From the NCBI GenBank assembly GCA_029783825.1, contig JAREIK010010306.1, positions 146,898-210,897 on the forward strand: DNA of 64,000 bases. Reading direction: 5' to 3'. Made by a program: the position numbers and the translations under genes. The notes under the pieces were generated by a model, which was not told the DNA's origin, searched no databases, and saw nothing but the letters and a program-made list of their open reading frames with translations. Below, one piece after another: positions 10,140-22,540 of this stretch (the stretch's first letter is position 1; the number at the start of each line of letters is the position of its first letter). Source of the stretch: Sapria himalayana (taxonomy: Eukaryota; Streptophyta; Magnoliopsida; Malpighiales; Rafflesiaceae).

Positions 10140-13100
10140 AAATCTTAAATCTCATTTTAATTTGTATTCATTATAATTTTAAATATTTATTAGTTTATTT
10201 TTTATATAAATATTAATTACAAAATAAATAATTTGTTAGACAAATATAATATTAATAATTTACTTTTAATAAAAAAAATATAATCTTATAAAAAGTAGTA
10301 AAAATTTAAAAACAAAAAATTATTATTTAGTAATAAATTTTACTTTGATTTTGATTCATTTTAGGTTTTGTAATTATATTTTAATTTATATCTATCATAT
10401 TAATAATAGTTTATTAATTTATTTTTTGATAATTGATATCATATCTATCATTAAATTAATTATAATTAGTGTATATTATATATAATTATAAAAATTATTA
10501 TTACTAAAAATTTTATTCACATTAAAAAAAAAATTAAAATTATTATATTTTCAAATGTTATAACATTTGAAAATGTGAAAAAATAACAAAAATAATTTTT
10601 TTTGTTATTTCATTGTTTAAATAAAGCATATAAACCACTAAATACCTAAATACTTAAATCAATAACTCCTAAATCTCGAAAACTCTGCATAGATAATCAA
10701 TTTAAACAGGTATAACCTAAATAATAAATAATAAATCTCGATATTATATTTTTCATTATAATTTAAAATATTCATCTTAATTATTTATTCATTTAATTTT
10801 ATATAATTATTACTTACAAAATCAATTGAGTTAGAGAAATATAATTTATATAATTATTTTTCATCAAAAAAATATAAACTTTTTAAAAGAAAAAAAATTC
10901 AAAACAAAAAAATATTATATAGTAATATATTTTGATTTATTTCTGAATCATTTAGGTTTCGTAATTATATTTAAATTGGTATCTATCTTATTAATAATAA
11001 ATTATTAATTTATTCTTTGATCATTATTAGAATATTTACCGATAAAAATATTTATTTTGAATTTATATGATATATAAATATAATGATTATTATAACTAAA
11101 TATAGTATTCAATTTTGAAAAAAAATTAAAAATTATTATATTTTCAAAGGTTATAACCTTTGAAAATTTAAAAAAATAAAAAAAAAATAAATTTTTTGAT
11201 ATTCATTTTAAATAACACCTATAAATCACTAAATGCATACACAGTTAAATCAGTAAACTCATAAACACCATAATGAAAAAATACATAAACCATTAAACTA
11301 CTATATACTACTAAATAATTAATAAATCTAATTTTTAATTCTATTTATTATAATTTTAAATATTAATTTTTATTATTTATTAGTTTATTTTTATAGAAAT
11401 ATTTATTACAAAATAAATTATGAGTGCGACAAATATAATTTAAAAAATATATATGCTTATAAAAGAATTAAAAATTTAAAAATTCAATTTGGGTTTTGTA
11501 ATTATTTTGCTATAATATATATTTTGCTATAATTTTGAATCAATTTGGGTTTTGTAATTATTTTTTAATTAATATCTATCTTAATATCAATAGTTTATAA
11601 ATTTAATTTTGATCATTATTATAATATATATCAATAAAATTGTTTATTGAATTTATATGATATATAATTATTAATATTATTATAACTAAGTATTGTATTC
11701 ACATTTCAAAAAATTTTAAATATTATTATATTTTCAAAGGTTATATCCTATTAAAATGAGAAAAAATTAAATTTTTTTTTGATATTTTATTTTTTTAAAT
11801 AAAATGAATAAACCACTAAAAGCAAAAAAACCTATAAATACTTAAACCATTAAACTAGTATATAGTAATAATAAATCATAAATCTCATTTTAAATTTTAT
11901 ACAGTATAATTTTACATTTTTATTTTAATTATTTATCAGTTTATTTTTATAGAAATATTAATTACAAAATGAATTATTAGTGAGACACATCTAATTTAAA
12001 TTAAAACAGTATCCCAAAATAATAAATAATAAATCTCAATTTTTATCATTATAATTTTAAATATTCATTCTAATTATTTATTTGTTTATTTATATATAAG
12101 TAATAATTACAAAATAAATTGAGCTAGACAAATAATTTATATAAATTATATTTCATCAAAAAATTCTAGATAAACTTTTTAAAAGAAAAAATATTTTAAA
12201 AACAAAAAATTATTATATAGTAATATATTTTGCTTTGCTTCTGAATAATTTCAGTTTTTGTAATTATATTTTAATTGGTATCTATCATATTAATAATAGA
12301 TTATTAATTTATTTTTTGATCTTTAATTAGAATATTTATCAATGAAATTTTTTATATTGAATTTACATGATATATAATTATAAAGATTATTATAACTAAA
12401 TATTATATTTACATTTGAAAATAATTTAAAAATTATTATATTTTTAAAGGTTATCATCTTTGAAAATTAGAGAAAATCACAAAAATAATTTTTTTTTATT
12501 TTATTGTTTATAAAAAACCTATAAACTATTAAATGCCTAAACGCTTAAATCATTAAACTCCTAAACTCCAAAACCCCAAAACCCTTAAATACTTAAACAT
12601 TTAAACCATCTTTAAAGGTTTAAGTATTTATAAATAATATATAAATATTTATCAATAAAAAATAGTTTATTAATTTATTTTTTGATCATTATTATATTTA
12701 TATTTAGTTTATTAATATCTATCAATAAAATTGTTTATATTTAATTTACAGGATATATAATTATTAAGTTCATTATAACTAAATATTGAATTCACATTTG
12801 AAAATAATTTAAAAATTATTATATTTATAAAGGTTATAACCTTCAAAATTGATAAAAAATTTCAAAAATATTTTTTTTGTTATTTCATTATTTAAATAAA
12901 ACATATAAACTACTAAATGCCTAAGCACTTAAATCACTAAACTCCTAAACTCTTAAATAATTAAAGAATTAAACAGGTATTCCCTAATTAATTAATCATA
13001 AATTTCATTTTTATTTGTATTCATTATAATTTTAATATTCATTTTAATTATTTATTAGTTTATTTTTATAGAAATATTAATTGCAAAATAAAATTATGAA

Positions 13101-13540
13101 TGAGACAAATATAATTAAATAATTTATCTTCATCAAAAAAATTTATAAGCTTATAAATAGAATCAAAAATTTAAAAATAAAAAATTATTAATTAGTAATA
13201 TATTTTACTTTGATTTTGAATCATTTTTAGTTTTGCAAATATATTTTAATTAATTTCTATCTTATTAATAATAGTTTATTAATCTATTTTATGATCAGTA
13301 TTATAATATCGATCAATAAAATTATTTATATTGAATTAACATGATATTTAATTTTTATGATTATTATAATTAAATATTGTAATAACATTTGAAAAAAATT
13401 TAAAAATTATAATATTTTCAATGGTTATAACCTTGAAAATAAGAAAAAATCATAAAAATAATTTTTTTTGTTATTTAATTATTTAAATAATACATATAAA
13501 CCACAAAATACCTAAATAATTAAATTACTAAACTTCTAAA
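10140..13540 (+). repeat. Satellite array segment 2
   Basis: About six monomers with cores near 10561, 11153, 11742, 12450, 12836 and 13426. The 12450-12836 step is short because one monomer is truncated. That truncated monomer carries a small local palindrome: TTTAAACC-ATC-TTTAAAGG near 12599, next to GGTTTAAGTATTTA. This marker recurs at 31560 and 54373 and, inverted, near 57190. The last tract runs into the non-satellite segment at about 13541. No coding capacity is seen. Confidence 0.93.
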
Positions 13541-14825
13541 CCCTGATACTACTGCACCAGACACACATAGCGATGGACCACAATACACACGTGCACATAT
13601 TCTTGTCCATTTTGGTGTAGCATTTAGAGGGGCGAGCAAGTCCTGGAAGCAACAAGAAGTATGGGCCACCATCTTGTAGAGGGCCCCACTAGAAAGCCGG
13701 GATGATAACATTCAGATAACTAGCGAGACCGAGCAATGTGGTCGGGAGTAAACCCATGAGTAGCTAGGAGTGGGTCACACTAGCCCTATCAGGCAGCATA
13801 GAGGGCCACCCAACCATCGCCCAACAGAAGTAGCAGGTAATCCATGATTAATTGAAGAGCCGGAAAAATCTGAAGCATCAAAAATTAGGGCCAGTAAGAA
13901 ATGGCGTCCAAACCAGCCATACGGGAGTGAAAGATTCAAACTTGTAGTTTATGTTTGTAGTCTCATTTGTATTTTGGACGTTGTATGCACTATGTACTTG
14001 TTGAGACGGATCATGACATACTCACACACACAATCTTGTCTATTCTCTATGTAGCAAGAAATGCGGGCAACTGGACCCATGAGTATCTCTAAGTGGGGCT
14101 CACTAATGTATTTTGTAAATACACATTAGGCGATGCTACACTCCCTGGAGCAGAAGAATGATCTTTATAGCATTTATTAATTTTACTTATATTCTAGCTT
14201 GGTTGTACGCGTAGATAATTACACTATGAGATGGACCACATCACACATGCACACCGATGCATGCATATTTTTTGAAATTTTGTCGGTGCAACATACAGCC
14301 ACATCTTGGAGCTCGATGAGGAAGGATTCTAACCAAAGAGATACTTCTTTGAGGATCATTGGAGCAAAAGAATGTAGAATTCAAAGGTGAGAATGAATTG
14401 ACAAAGTGCCGTAGATATGGACTTGTGGATTTATGGGTATTCAGTTTTACATGTATTCCATTGCATAGCATTGACATAGGCAAACGCTTGATGCTGCATG
14501 TCACACACATGCACAATCTTATATTTGCATAGTTTTAATATATTCAGGTTCCTCCAAAAGGCTTGGACAAATCCGAATGGAAAGGATGTTATGCACATAA
14601 TGACTCAATGCCAACTCTCAAGTCCGGGAATGCCAAGTCATTTTAGTTATATTCTTACGCTTGGAATTATTATGCATTATGTTTTTTTATGTATTTTATG
14701 CATAGAATCATTAATGTGCATATGATTTGGTGGGCTGGCCTAAATTAGTCATATTTTTAGTCTCTTGTAAGTTGGATGCCTAAATGATAAATAAAGTGTA
14801 TTTTCGAAAAAAAAACAAAAAAAAA
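13541..14825 (+). other. Non-satellite segment copy A, part 1: transcript-like, ends in AATAAA and A-rich tail
   Basis: A stretch of near-normal base composition that I cannot assign to a known family. It includes GTGGGNCCCAC-like sites, CA-rich microsatellite patches, and an exon-like piece starting at 14548: TATTCAG acceptor-like sequence, then an open frame reading PPKGLDKSE, conserved in copy B at 33521. Near the end AATAAA lies at 14790-14795, and an A-tract broken by a single C runs 14807-14825, as at the 3' end of a polyadenylated retrocopy or a non-LTR element. Short open frames on both strands (for example 14241-14516 minus) are matched in copy B, but with many amino-acid changes, so they are unlikely to be under selection. 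It could be a degenerate retroposed transcript or an unclassified transposon; function unknown. Confidence 0.6.
14790..14825 (+). other. Polyadenylation-like signal and A-tract, copy A
   Basis: AATAAA at 14790-14795, then eleven bases, then an A-rich run with one interrupting C. Copy B shows the same arrangement (AATAAA at 33762-33767, A-tract from 33780). The spacing fits a captured 3' mRNA end on the plus strand. Confidence 0.55.
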
Positions 14826-14905
14826 CCATAAACCCAAAACATTAAATCCTAAACCGTAAACCATAAACTATATCCATGGTCCATAAACCCTAAATCCTAA
14901 ATCTC
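14826..14905 (+). repeat. Degenerate telomere-like patch
   Basis: Directly after the A-tract comes a run of CCATAAACCC, AAATCCTAAACC and CATAAACCCTAAATCC motifs. These resemble degenerate plant telomere heptamers (CCCTAAA) in variable spacing. This differs from the strict 8-nt period of the satellite tracts. It is conserved in copy B at about 33799-33875. Confidence 0.6.
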
Positions 14906-16000
14906 ATGTTTTGTAGTTTTATAATCAAATGACTAAGTGTTAAATTTAAATTGAAATTCACAGCTTTTAGGAATGTCACCGATTTATCTTTTTGTATATT
15001 TAACACAAAGTCATGACTCAAGGGGTGAGTTATGGCTTCAGTCTCTTTCTTGCTTTAGATTATTGTAGCATTAGCAATTGTCATGATTGTATATTTTTTC
15101 TCTAGAACATAAAATCATATCAATGAGAATATGCCATACCTTAGGTCACTCTGTTGAATATATTGTAATGGCATTAAGAATGATCATGAATACATATTTA
15201 ATCACTATAATACTAGGTCACAGTATTGGATAGGACCATAGCTTGTACATTTTATCTTTATATTGCAAAGTCATTGCACTAGGAATGATTCTAACTTTGG
15301 ACATTCCTCAAGAGTAGAAGTGATGACCCTATAAATAGTAAAAGCTCAAGTACTACTCTTTATAACTTTCTATAGCTAAAATTATTGGGATTGGAAATAT
15401 CACTATGGCATTTTTTTTTGATTTGTGACCTCAAGTGTCAATATGCAAGACTAATATTTTGAGCAAAGATTAAAACCTTTTATATATTTGAATATGATTC
15501 ATTTACACCTTTTTGGGTATTGTGAGCTTGTATACATAACTCATTTTATATAAAAGAAAGAAATGATACTTTTCATATCCACAAGGATATAAAAAAGGAT
15601 TAGACATGCCAATAAAATAAATTTTTTGATTCTTGATTAAAAGAGAGCTCATACTTCTTGCCCTACTCAAACCACCCTAGGGGTAGTTTGTACTAATAGC
15701 CCACAAGGTGGTTTTTTTTAGAGGTGAACTATGTTTTAAAAAAATTGCTTTGAGTGTGTGCATGAGAGATATTTTAGAAGAAATTACAATAATCAATATA
15801 AATAGCATCCTCAACAACTAACTATTTCAACACATACTGGCACAACCTTGGTTTGCCTGTTAGCGTACATGAGTCAAATTACCTTTGATAGCCCAGTGAT
15901 TCAACATCAAATATGATGAGACATAATAGAGATAAAGTAAAAGCTCCTATTATTTTGGTTAGAGCTTTAGCAATCATTCTTGAGTTGAGATAGGAACAAA
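14906..16000. other. Non-satellite segment copy A, part 2 (unclassified low-copy DNA)
   Basis: About 1.1 kb of AT-rich but clearly non-satellite sequence. It has no convincing open frame, TIR, LTR end or RNA gene. A TATAAATAG box-like site lies near 15331 but is not kept in copy B. The final ~190 bp (about 15811-16000, beginning near TATTTCAACACATACTGG) are absent from copy B, so the right boundary differs between copies. Satellite resumes in the linker (TTTAGTATAATTTT), with roughly 80 bp of the expected monomer missing. Confidence 0.6.
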
Positions 16001-19000
16001 ATAAATTATTTTAATTATTTAGTATAATTTTAATTTTTATTTTAATTATTTATCAGTTTATTTTTATAGAAATATTAATTATAAAATAAAATATTAGTGA
16101 CACGGATCTAATTTAAATTAAACTGGTATATCCTAAATAATAAAGAATAAATCTCATTTTTTTTCATTTTAATTTTAAATCTTCAAATTTAATTATTTAT
16201 TTGTTTATTTTTATATAAATATTAATTACAAAATAAATTTTGAGTTACACAAATATAATTTATATAAATTATTTTTCATCAAAATAATAAAGATAAACTT
16301 TTTAAAAGAAAAAAAAAATTTCATAAGAAAAAATTATTATATAGTAATATATTTTGCTTTGCTTCTGAATTCATTTTAGGTTTTGTAAATATATTTTAAT
16401 TGGTATCTATCTTATTAATAATAGATTATTATTTTATTTTTTCATCATTATTAAAATATTTATCAATAAAAATGTTTATATTGAATTTATATGATATATA
16501 AATATAATAATTATTATGACTAAATATTGTATTCACTTTCGAAAAAAATTTAAAATTATTATATTTTCAAAGGTTATAACCTTTGAAAATGTTAAAAAAT
16601 AAAAAAAAAAATTTTTTTATTTCATTTTTTAAATAAAACTTATAGATCATTAAATGCTTACTTACTTAAATGGTAAGCTCATAAATCCCGAAACCCCTAA
16701 ATAGATAAACCTTTTTATAGCTATATACTACTTAATAAATAATTAATCTCATTTTTATTTCTATTTATTATAATTTTAAAAATTAATTTTAATTATTTAT
16801 AGTTTAATTTTTTAGAAAAATTAATTACAAAATAAATTTCGAGTGAGACAAATATTATTTAAATAATTTATTTTAATAAAAAAATATAAGCTAATAAAAA
16901 GAACGAAAATTATCAAAATTAAATTTTATTATTTAGTAATATATTTTGATTTGATTTTGAATAATCTTGTGTTATGTAAATATATTTTAATTAATATTTA
17001 TATTATTAATAATAGTTTATTAATTTAATTTTTTATCATTATTATATTATCTATCATTAAAATTATTTATATTGAATTTATATGATATATACTTTGTAAA
17101 ATTAATATAATTATACATAGTATTCACATTTAAAAAATTTTAAAATTTATTTTATTTTAAAAGGTTATAACCTTTGAAAATTAGAAAAAATCGAAATTTT
17201 TTTTTAAAATTTTATTATATAAATTAACCTATAAACCACTGAATGCCTAAAAACATAAATTGATAAACTTCTAAACGACAAAATCCTAAATAATCAAACC
17301 ATTAAACTGGTATACCACATATAATAAAACATAAATCTCAATTTAATTTGTATTTATTACAATTTTAAATATTCATTTTAATTATTTATTAGTTTATTTT
17401 TTATAGAAATATTAATTACAAAATAAATAATGCGCGAGACAACTATAATTTTAATAATTTATTTATAATCAAAAAAAATATAAGAATAAAAAAAGAAGTA
17501 AAAATTTAAAATCAAATAATTATTATTTTGTAATATATTTTACTATAATTTTGAATCATTATGTATAGGTTTTCTAATTATATTTTAATTGCTATCAATC
17601 TTATTAAGAAAAGTTTATTAATTTATTATTTGATCAATTTTATAATATCCAATAATAAAATTACTTATATTGAATTTAAATGTCTTATAATTATTAATAT
17701 TATTATAACTAAATATTATATTTACATTTGAAAAAAATTTAAAAATTATTATATTTTCAAAGGTTATAACCTTCAAAAATTATAAAAATCACAAAAATAA
17801 TTTTTTTATTATTTTATTATTTAAATTAAACTTATAAACCACTAAATGTCTAAACATTTAAATCTCTAGACTCATAAACACCAAAACCACCTAAATACTT
17901 AAACCATTAAACCTATATAACCCAAATAATAAATAATAAATCTCATTTTTATTTGTATTCATTATAATTTTAAATATTCATTTTAATTATGTTTTAGTTT
18001 ATTTTTATAGAAATATTAATTACAAAATAAATAATGAGTGAGACATATATAATTTAAATAAATTATTTTTTATGAAAAATAATATAAGCTTATAAAAATA
18101 AACAAAATTTCAAAAATTTAAAATTTTATTTAGTAATATAATTTACTTTAATTTTGAATTATTTTGGGTTCTGCAAATATATTTTAATTAATATCTATCT
18201 TATTAATAATAGTTTATTAATTTATTTTTTGATCATCAAAATATTATATATTAATAAAATTTTTTATATTGAATTTACGTCAAATATAATTATTAAGATA
18301 ATTATAACTAAGTATTGTATTCAAATTTTAGAAGTATTAAAAAATTACTATATTTTAAAAGGTTATAACCTTTGAAAATCATGAAAATTCTTAAAAATAA
18401 AATTTTTGTTATTTCATTGATTAAATAAAACCTATAAACACATAAATGTGTAAACATATAATTCAATAAAGTCATTAAGCCCAAAACCACCATAAACATA
18501 AACCATTAAATAGGTATACGCAAAATAATAAATCATAAATCTCATTTTTATTAGTATTCATTATAATTTTATATAGACATTTTAATTATTTATTAGTTTA
18601 TTTTTATAGAAATATAAATTAAAAAATAAATTAATAGTGAGACAAATATAATTTAAATAATTTATTTTTCATTAAAAAATATATATGCTTATAAATGGAT
18701 AAAAAAATTTAAAAATTTAAAATTAATAATTAGTAAACTATTTCACTTTGATTTTGAATCATTTTATGTTTTGTAAATATATTTTAAACAATATTTATCT
18801 TATTAATAATTGTTTATTAATCTTTTGTAAGATCATTATTATAATATATATCAATATAATTGTTTATTTTGAATTTACATGCTATATAATTATTAAGATT
18901 ATCATAACTAAATATAGTATTCACATTTCAAAAAAACTTAAAAATTGTATTAGTTCCAAAGGTTATATCCTTCAAAAATGAGAACAAATAACAAATAAAA

Positions 19001-20397
19001 TTTTTTGTTATTTTATTTTTTAAATAAATCCTATAAACTACTAAATGCCTAAACACTTAAATCACAAAATTCTTAAATCCCAAAACTCCTAAATATATAA
19101 TCTTTTAAACCTGTATATTTTAACTTATTAATAATAGTTTTATTTAATATCTATCTTATTAATATATTTTACTTTGATTTTGAATCATTTTAGGTTTTGC
19201 AAATAAATTTAATTTAATATATATCTTATTAATAATAGATTATTATTTTATTTTAATATCGTCATCATAATATCTTTAAAAAAATTATTTATATTGAATT
19301 TACATAATATATATTTTTTTAGATTATTATTACATAATAATATTTTCGGATTTGAAAATAAGAAAAATTTTAAAAATAAATTTTTTGTTATTAGATTTTT
19401 TAAATAAAATCTATAAACCACAAAATACGTAAATTCTTAATGACTAAACTCCTAAATCCCGAATCCCATAAATACATAAGCTTTTAAATTAGTATACTCT
19501 AAATAATAAATAATAAATCTTATTTTTATTAGTATTCATTATAATTTTAAATATACGTTTTAATTATTTATCAGTTTATTTTTATTGAAATATTAATAAC
19601 AAAATAAATTATTAGAGAGACGGATATAATATAAATAATTTATTTTTCATCAAAAAAATATAAGATCATAAAAAGAAGCAAAATTTTTAAAACAAAATAT
19701 TCTTATTTAGTAATATATTTTAATTTAATTTTGAATAATTTTAAATTTTGCAATTATATTTTAATTTAGATCATTCTAATTAATAATAGTTCAATTATTT
19801 ATTTATTGATCATGATTATAATATCTATTAATAAAATTATTTATATTGATTTTAGATTATATATAATTATGAAGATTATTATAACTAAATATTATATTCA
19901 CATTTTTAAAAAAATTAAAAATTATTATATTTTCAAAGGTAATAACCTTCCAAAATTAGATAAAATGACCAAAGGCATAAACACTTAAATGACTAAACCC
20001 CAAAACACCTAAATACTTAAACCATTAAACATGTATATCATGAATAATAAATAATAAATCTTAATTTTATTTGTATTCATTATAATTTTTATTATTTATT
20101 TTACTTATTTATTAGTTTATTTTTATCGAATTATAAATTACAAAATAAATTATGAGGAAGACAAATATAATTTAAATAAATTATTTTTAATAACAAAAAT
20201 ATAAACTAATAAAAAGAGCAAAATATTAAAAAAAATTATTATTCAGTAATATATACTTTGATTTTGAATAAATTTAGATTTTGCAAATATATTTTAAAAA
20301 ATATCTATCTAATTAATAATAGTTTATTAATTTATTTATTGATCATTATTATAATATCTTGCAATGTGATTATTTATATTGAATTTAAATGACTTAT
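16001..20397 (+). repeat. Satellite array segment 3a
   Basis: Regular monomers with palindrome centres at about 16576, 17167, 17766, 18365 and 18965 (steps of 591-600 bp). The region 19110-19330 is disordered: two partial monomer bodies are joined, both carrying the TATCTATCTTATTAATA stretch. Diagnostic classes TCTCTAGACTC (17861) and ATGTGTAAACATATA (18447) recur at about 27261/27838 and 37999/38578, and inverted near 62150/61560. No gene is seen. Confidence 0.93.
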
Positions 20398-22540
20398 ATT
20401 TATTAAGATTATTATAACTAAATATTATATTTACATTCGAAAAAAATTTAGAAATTTTTATATTTTCAAAGGTTATAACCTTCAAAAATTAGTAAAAAAA
20501 TAAATTTTTTTTTTGTTATATCATTGTTTAAATAAAACTTATAGACCACTAAATGACTAAATACTTAAATCTATAAACTACTAAACACAAAAGCCCCTAA
20601 ATACTTAAAACTTTAAACTCGTAAACCTTAAATATAATTTAAATAATTTATTTTTCATCAACAAAAAATATAAGCTTATAAAAAGAAGCAAACCCTTAAA
20701 AAGAAAAATTAATATTTGGTAATAAATTTTACTTTGATTTTGAATAATTTTAGGTTTTGCAATTCTATTTTAATTTATATCTATCATATTAATAATAGCA
20801 TATTAATTTATTTTTTGATAATTGATATCATATCTATCAATAAATTTGTTTATATTTAGTTTATATTATATAAAATTATAATGATTCTTATTACTAAATA
20901 TTGTATTCACATTTTTAAAAAAATTTAAAATTATTAAATTTTCCAAGGTTATAACCTTTGAAAATGTGAGAAAATATCAAAAATAATTTTTTTGTTATTT
21001 CATTGTTTAAATAAATCCTATAAACTACTAAATGCCTAAACACTTAAGTCAATAACTCCGAAATCTCGAAAACCCTAAATAGATAATTCTTTTAAACTAG
21101 TATACACTAAATAATAAATAATAAATCTCAATATTATTTTTTGATTATAATTTAAATTATTCATTTTAATTATTTATTCATTTATTTTTATTAAAATTAA
21201 TTACAATATAACTTATGAGTTAGACAAATATAATTTATATAAATTATTTTTCATCAAAAAATATAGATAAACTTATAAAAAGAAGAAAAAATTTCAAAAC
21301 AAAAATTTATTATTTAGTAATATATTTTTCTTTCCTTCTGAATCATTTTAGGTATTGTAATTATATTTTAATTGATATATATCTTATTAATAATAGATTA
21401 TTAATTTATTTTTTGATCATTATTAGAACATTTATCAATAAAATTATTTATATTGAATTTATATGAAATATAAATATAATGATTATTATAACTAAATATT
21501 GTATTAACTTTTGAAAAAAGATTAAAAATTATTATATTATCAAATGTCATAACAATTGAATATCAAAAAATAATAAAAATATATTTTTTGTTTATTTATT
21601 TTTTAAATAAAACCTATAACCACTAAATGGATTCATAGTTAAATCAGTAAACTCCTAAATCTCGTAATGCCTAAATACATAAACCATTAAACCGCTATAT
21701 ACTACTTAATAATTAATAAATCTAATCTTTATTTCTATTTATTATAATTTTGAATTATTATTTTAATTATTTATTAGTTTATTTCTATACAAATATTTAT
21801 TACAAAATAAATTTTGAGTGCGAGAAATATAATTTAAATAATTTATTTTTAATCAATAAAAGTATTTACGCTTATAAAATAAGTAAAAATTTAAAAATTC
21901 TAAATTATAATTAAGTAATATATTTTACTTTAATTTTGATTCAATTTAGGTTTTGTAAATATTTTTTAATGAATATCAATCTTATTATTAAAAGTTTAAT
22001 AATTTAATTTTTGATCATTATAATAATATATATCAATAAAATTGTTTATATTGAATTTATATGATATATAATTATTAATAAAATTATTATAACTAAATAT
22101 TATATTCACATTTCAAAAATATTAAATATTATTATATTTTCAAAGGTTATGACCTAAGAAAATTAGAAAAAATTACTAATTTTTTTTGTTATTTTATTGT
22201 TTAAATAAAACCTATAAACCACTAAATGCCTAAAAATATAAATCGCTAAACTCTTAAATTACAAAACTTTTAAATACTTAAACAATTAAACTGGTATACA
22301 TTAATTATAAATCATAAATTTCATTTTAATTTTTATTCAGTTTAATTTTAAATTTTTATTTTAATTATTTATCAGTTTTTTTTATATAAATATTAATTAC
22401 AAAATAAATTATTAGTTAGATAGATCTAATTAAAATTAAACTGGTATCTCTAAATAATAAATAAAAAATCACTTTTTTTCATTATAAATTTAAATATTAA
22501 TTTTAATTATTTATTTGTATATTTTTATAAATATATTAAT
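20398..22540 (+). repeat. Satellite segment duplicated at 43795-45930
   Basis: About 2.1 kb whose monomer-specific variants reappear in the same order about 23.4 kb further on. Shared marks include the CTCGAAAACCCTAAATAGAT tract (21063 and 44463) and the mutated palindrome CAAATGTCATAACAATTGAA (21541 and 44941). Similarity appears much higher than between unrelated monomers. Homology fades after about 22540, where this copy has a junction into another monomer class. Confidence 0.8.

Noticed and set aside
13520..13711. A 63-codon minus-strand frame, also at 32485-32676.
   Set aside because: It starts in the non-satellite segment and ends in the satellite tract, so it spans a junction; many substitutions between copies and no known motif.
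14241..14516. A 91-codon minus-strand frame kept in copies A and B (33206-33481) as a possible conserved protein.
   Set aside because: It runs antisense to the AATAAA/A-tail orientation. Amino-acid differences are as frequent as expected without selection, and no domain is recognisable.
15300..15345. TATA box and promoter in CCCTATAAATAG near 15331.
   Set aside because: The site is not conserved in copy B, and no downstream gene is visible.
18154..18375. Recurring small open frames rich in I, L, Y, N, F and K (also near 27538, 38280, 39442, 54454, 60497) that look like hydrophobic peptides.
   Set aside because: They fall at the same place in satellite monomers and are broken in most copies. 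Their composition follows from the AT-rich DNA, and no start context or conserved protein signal supports them.
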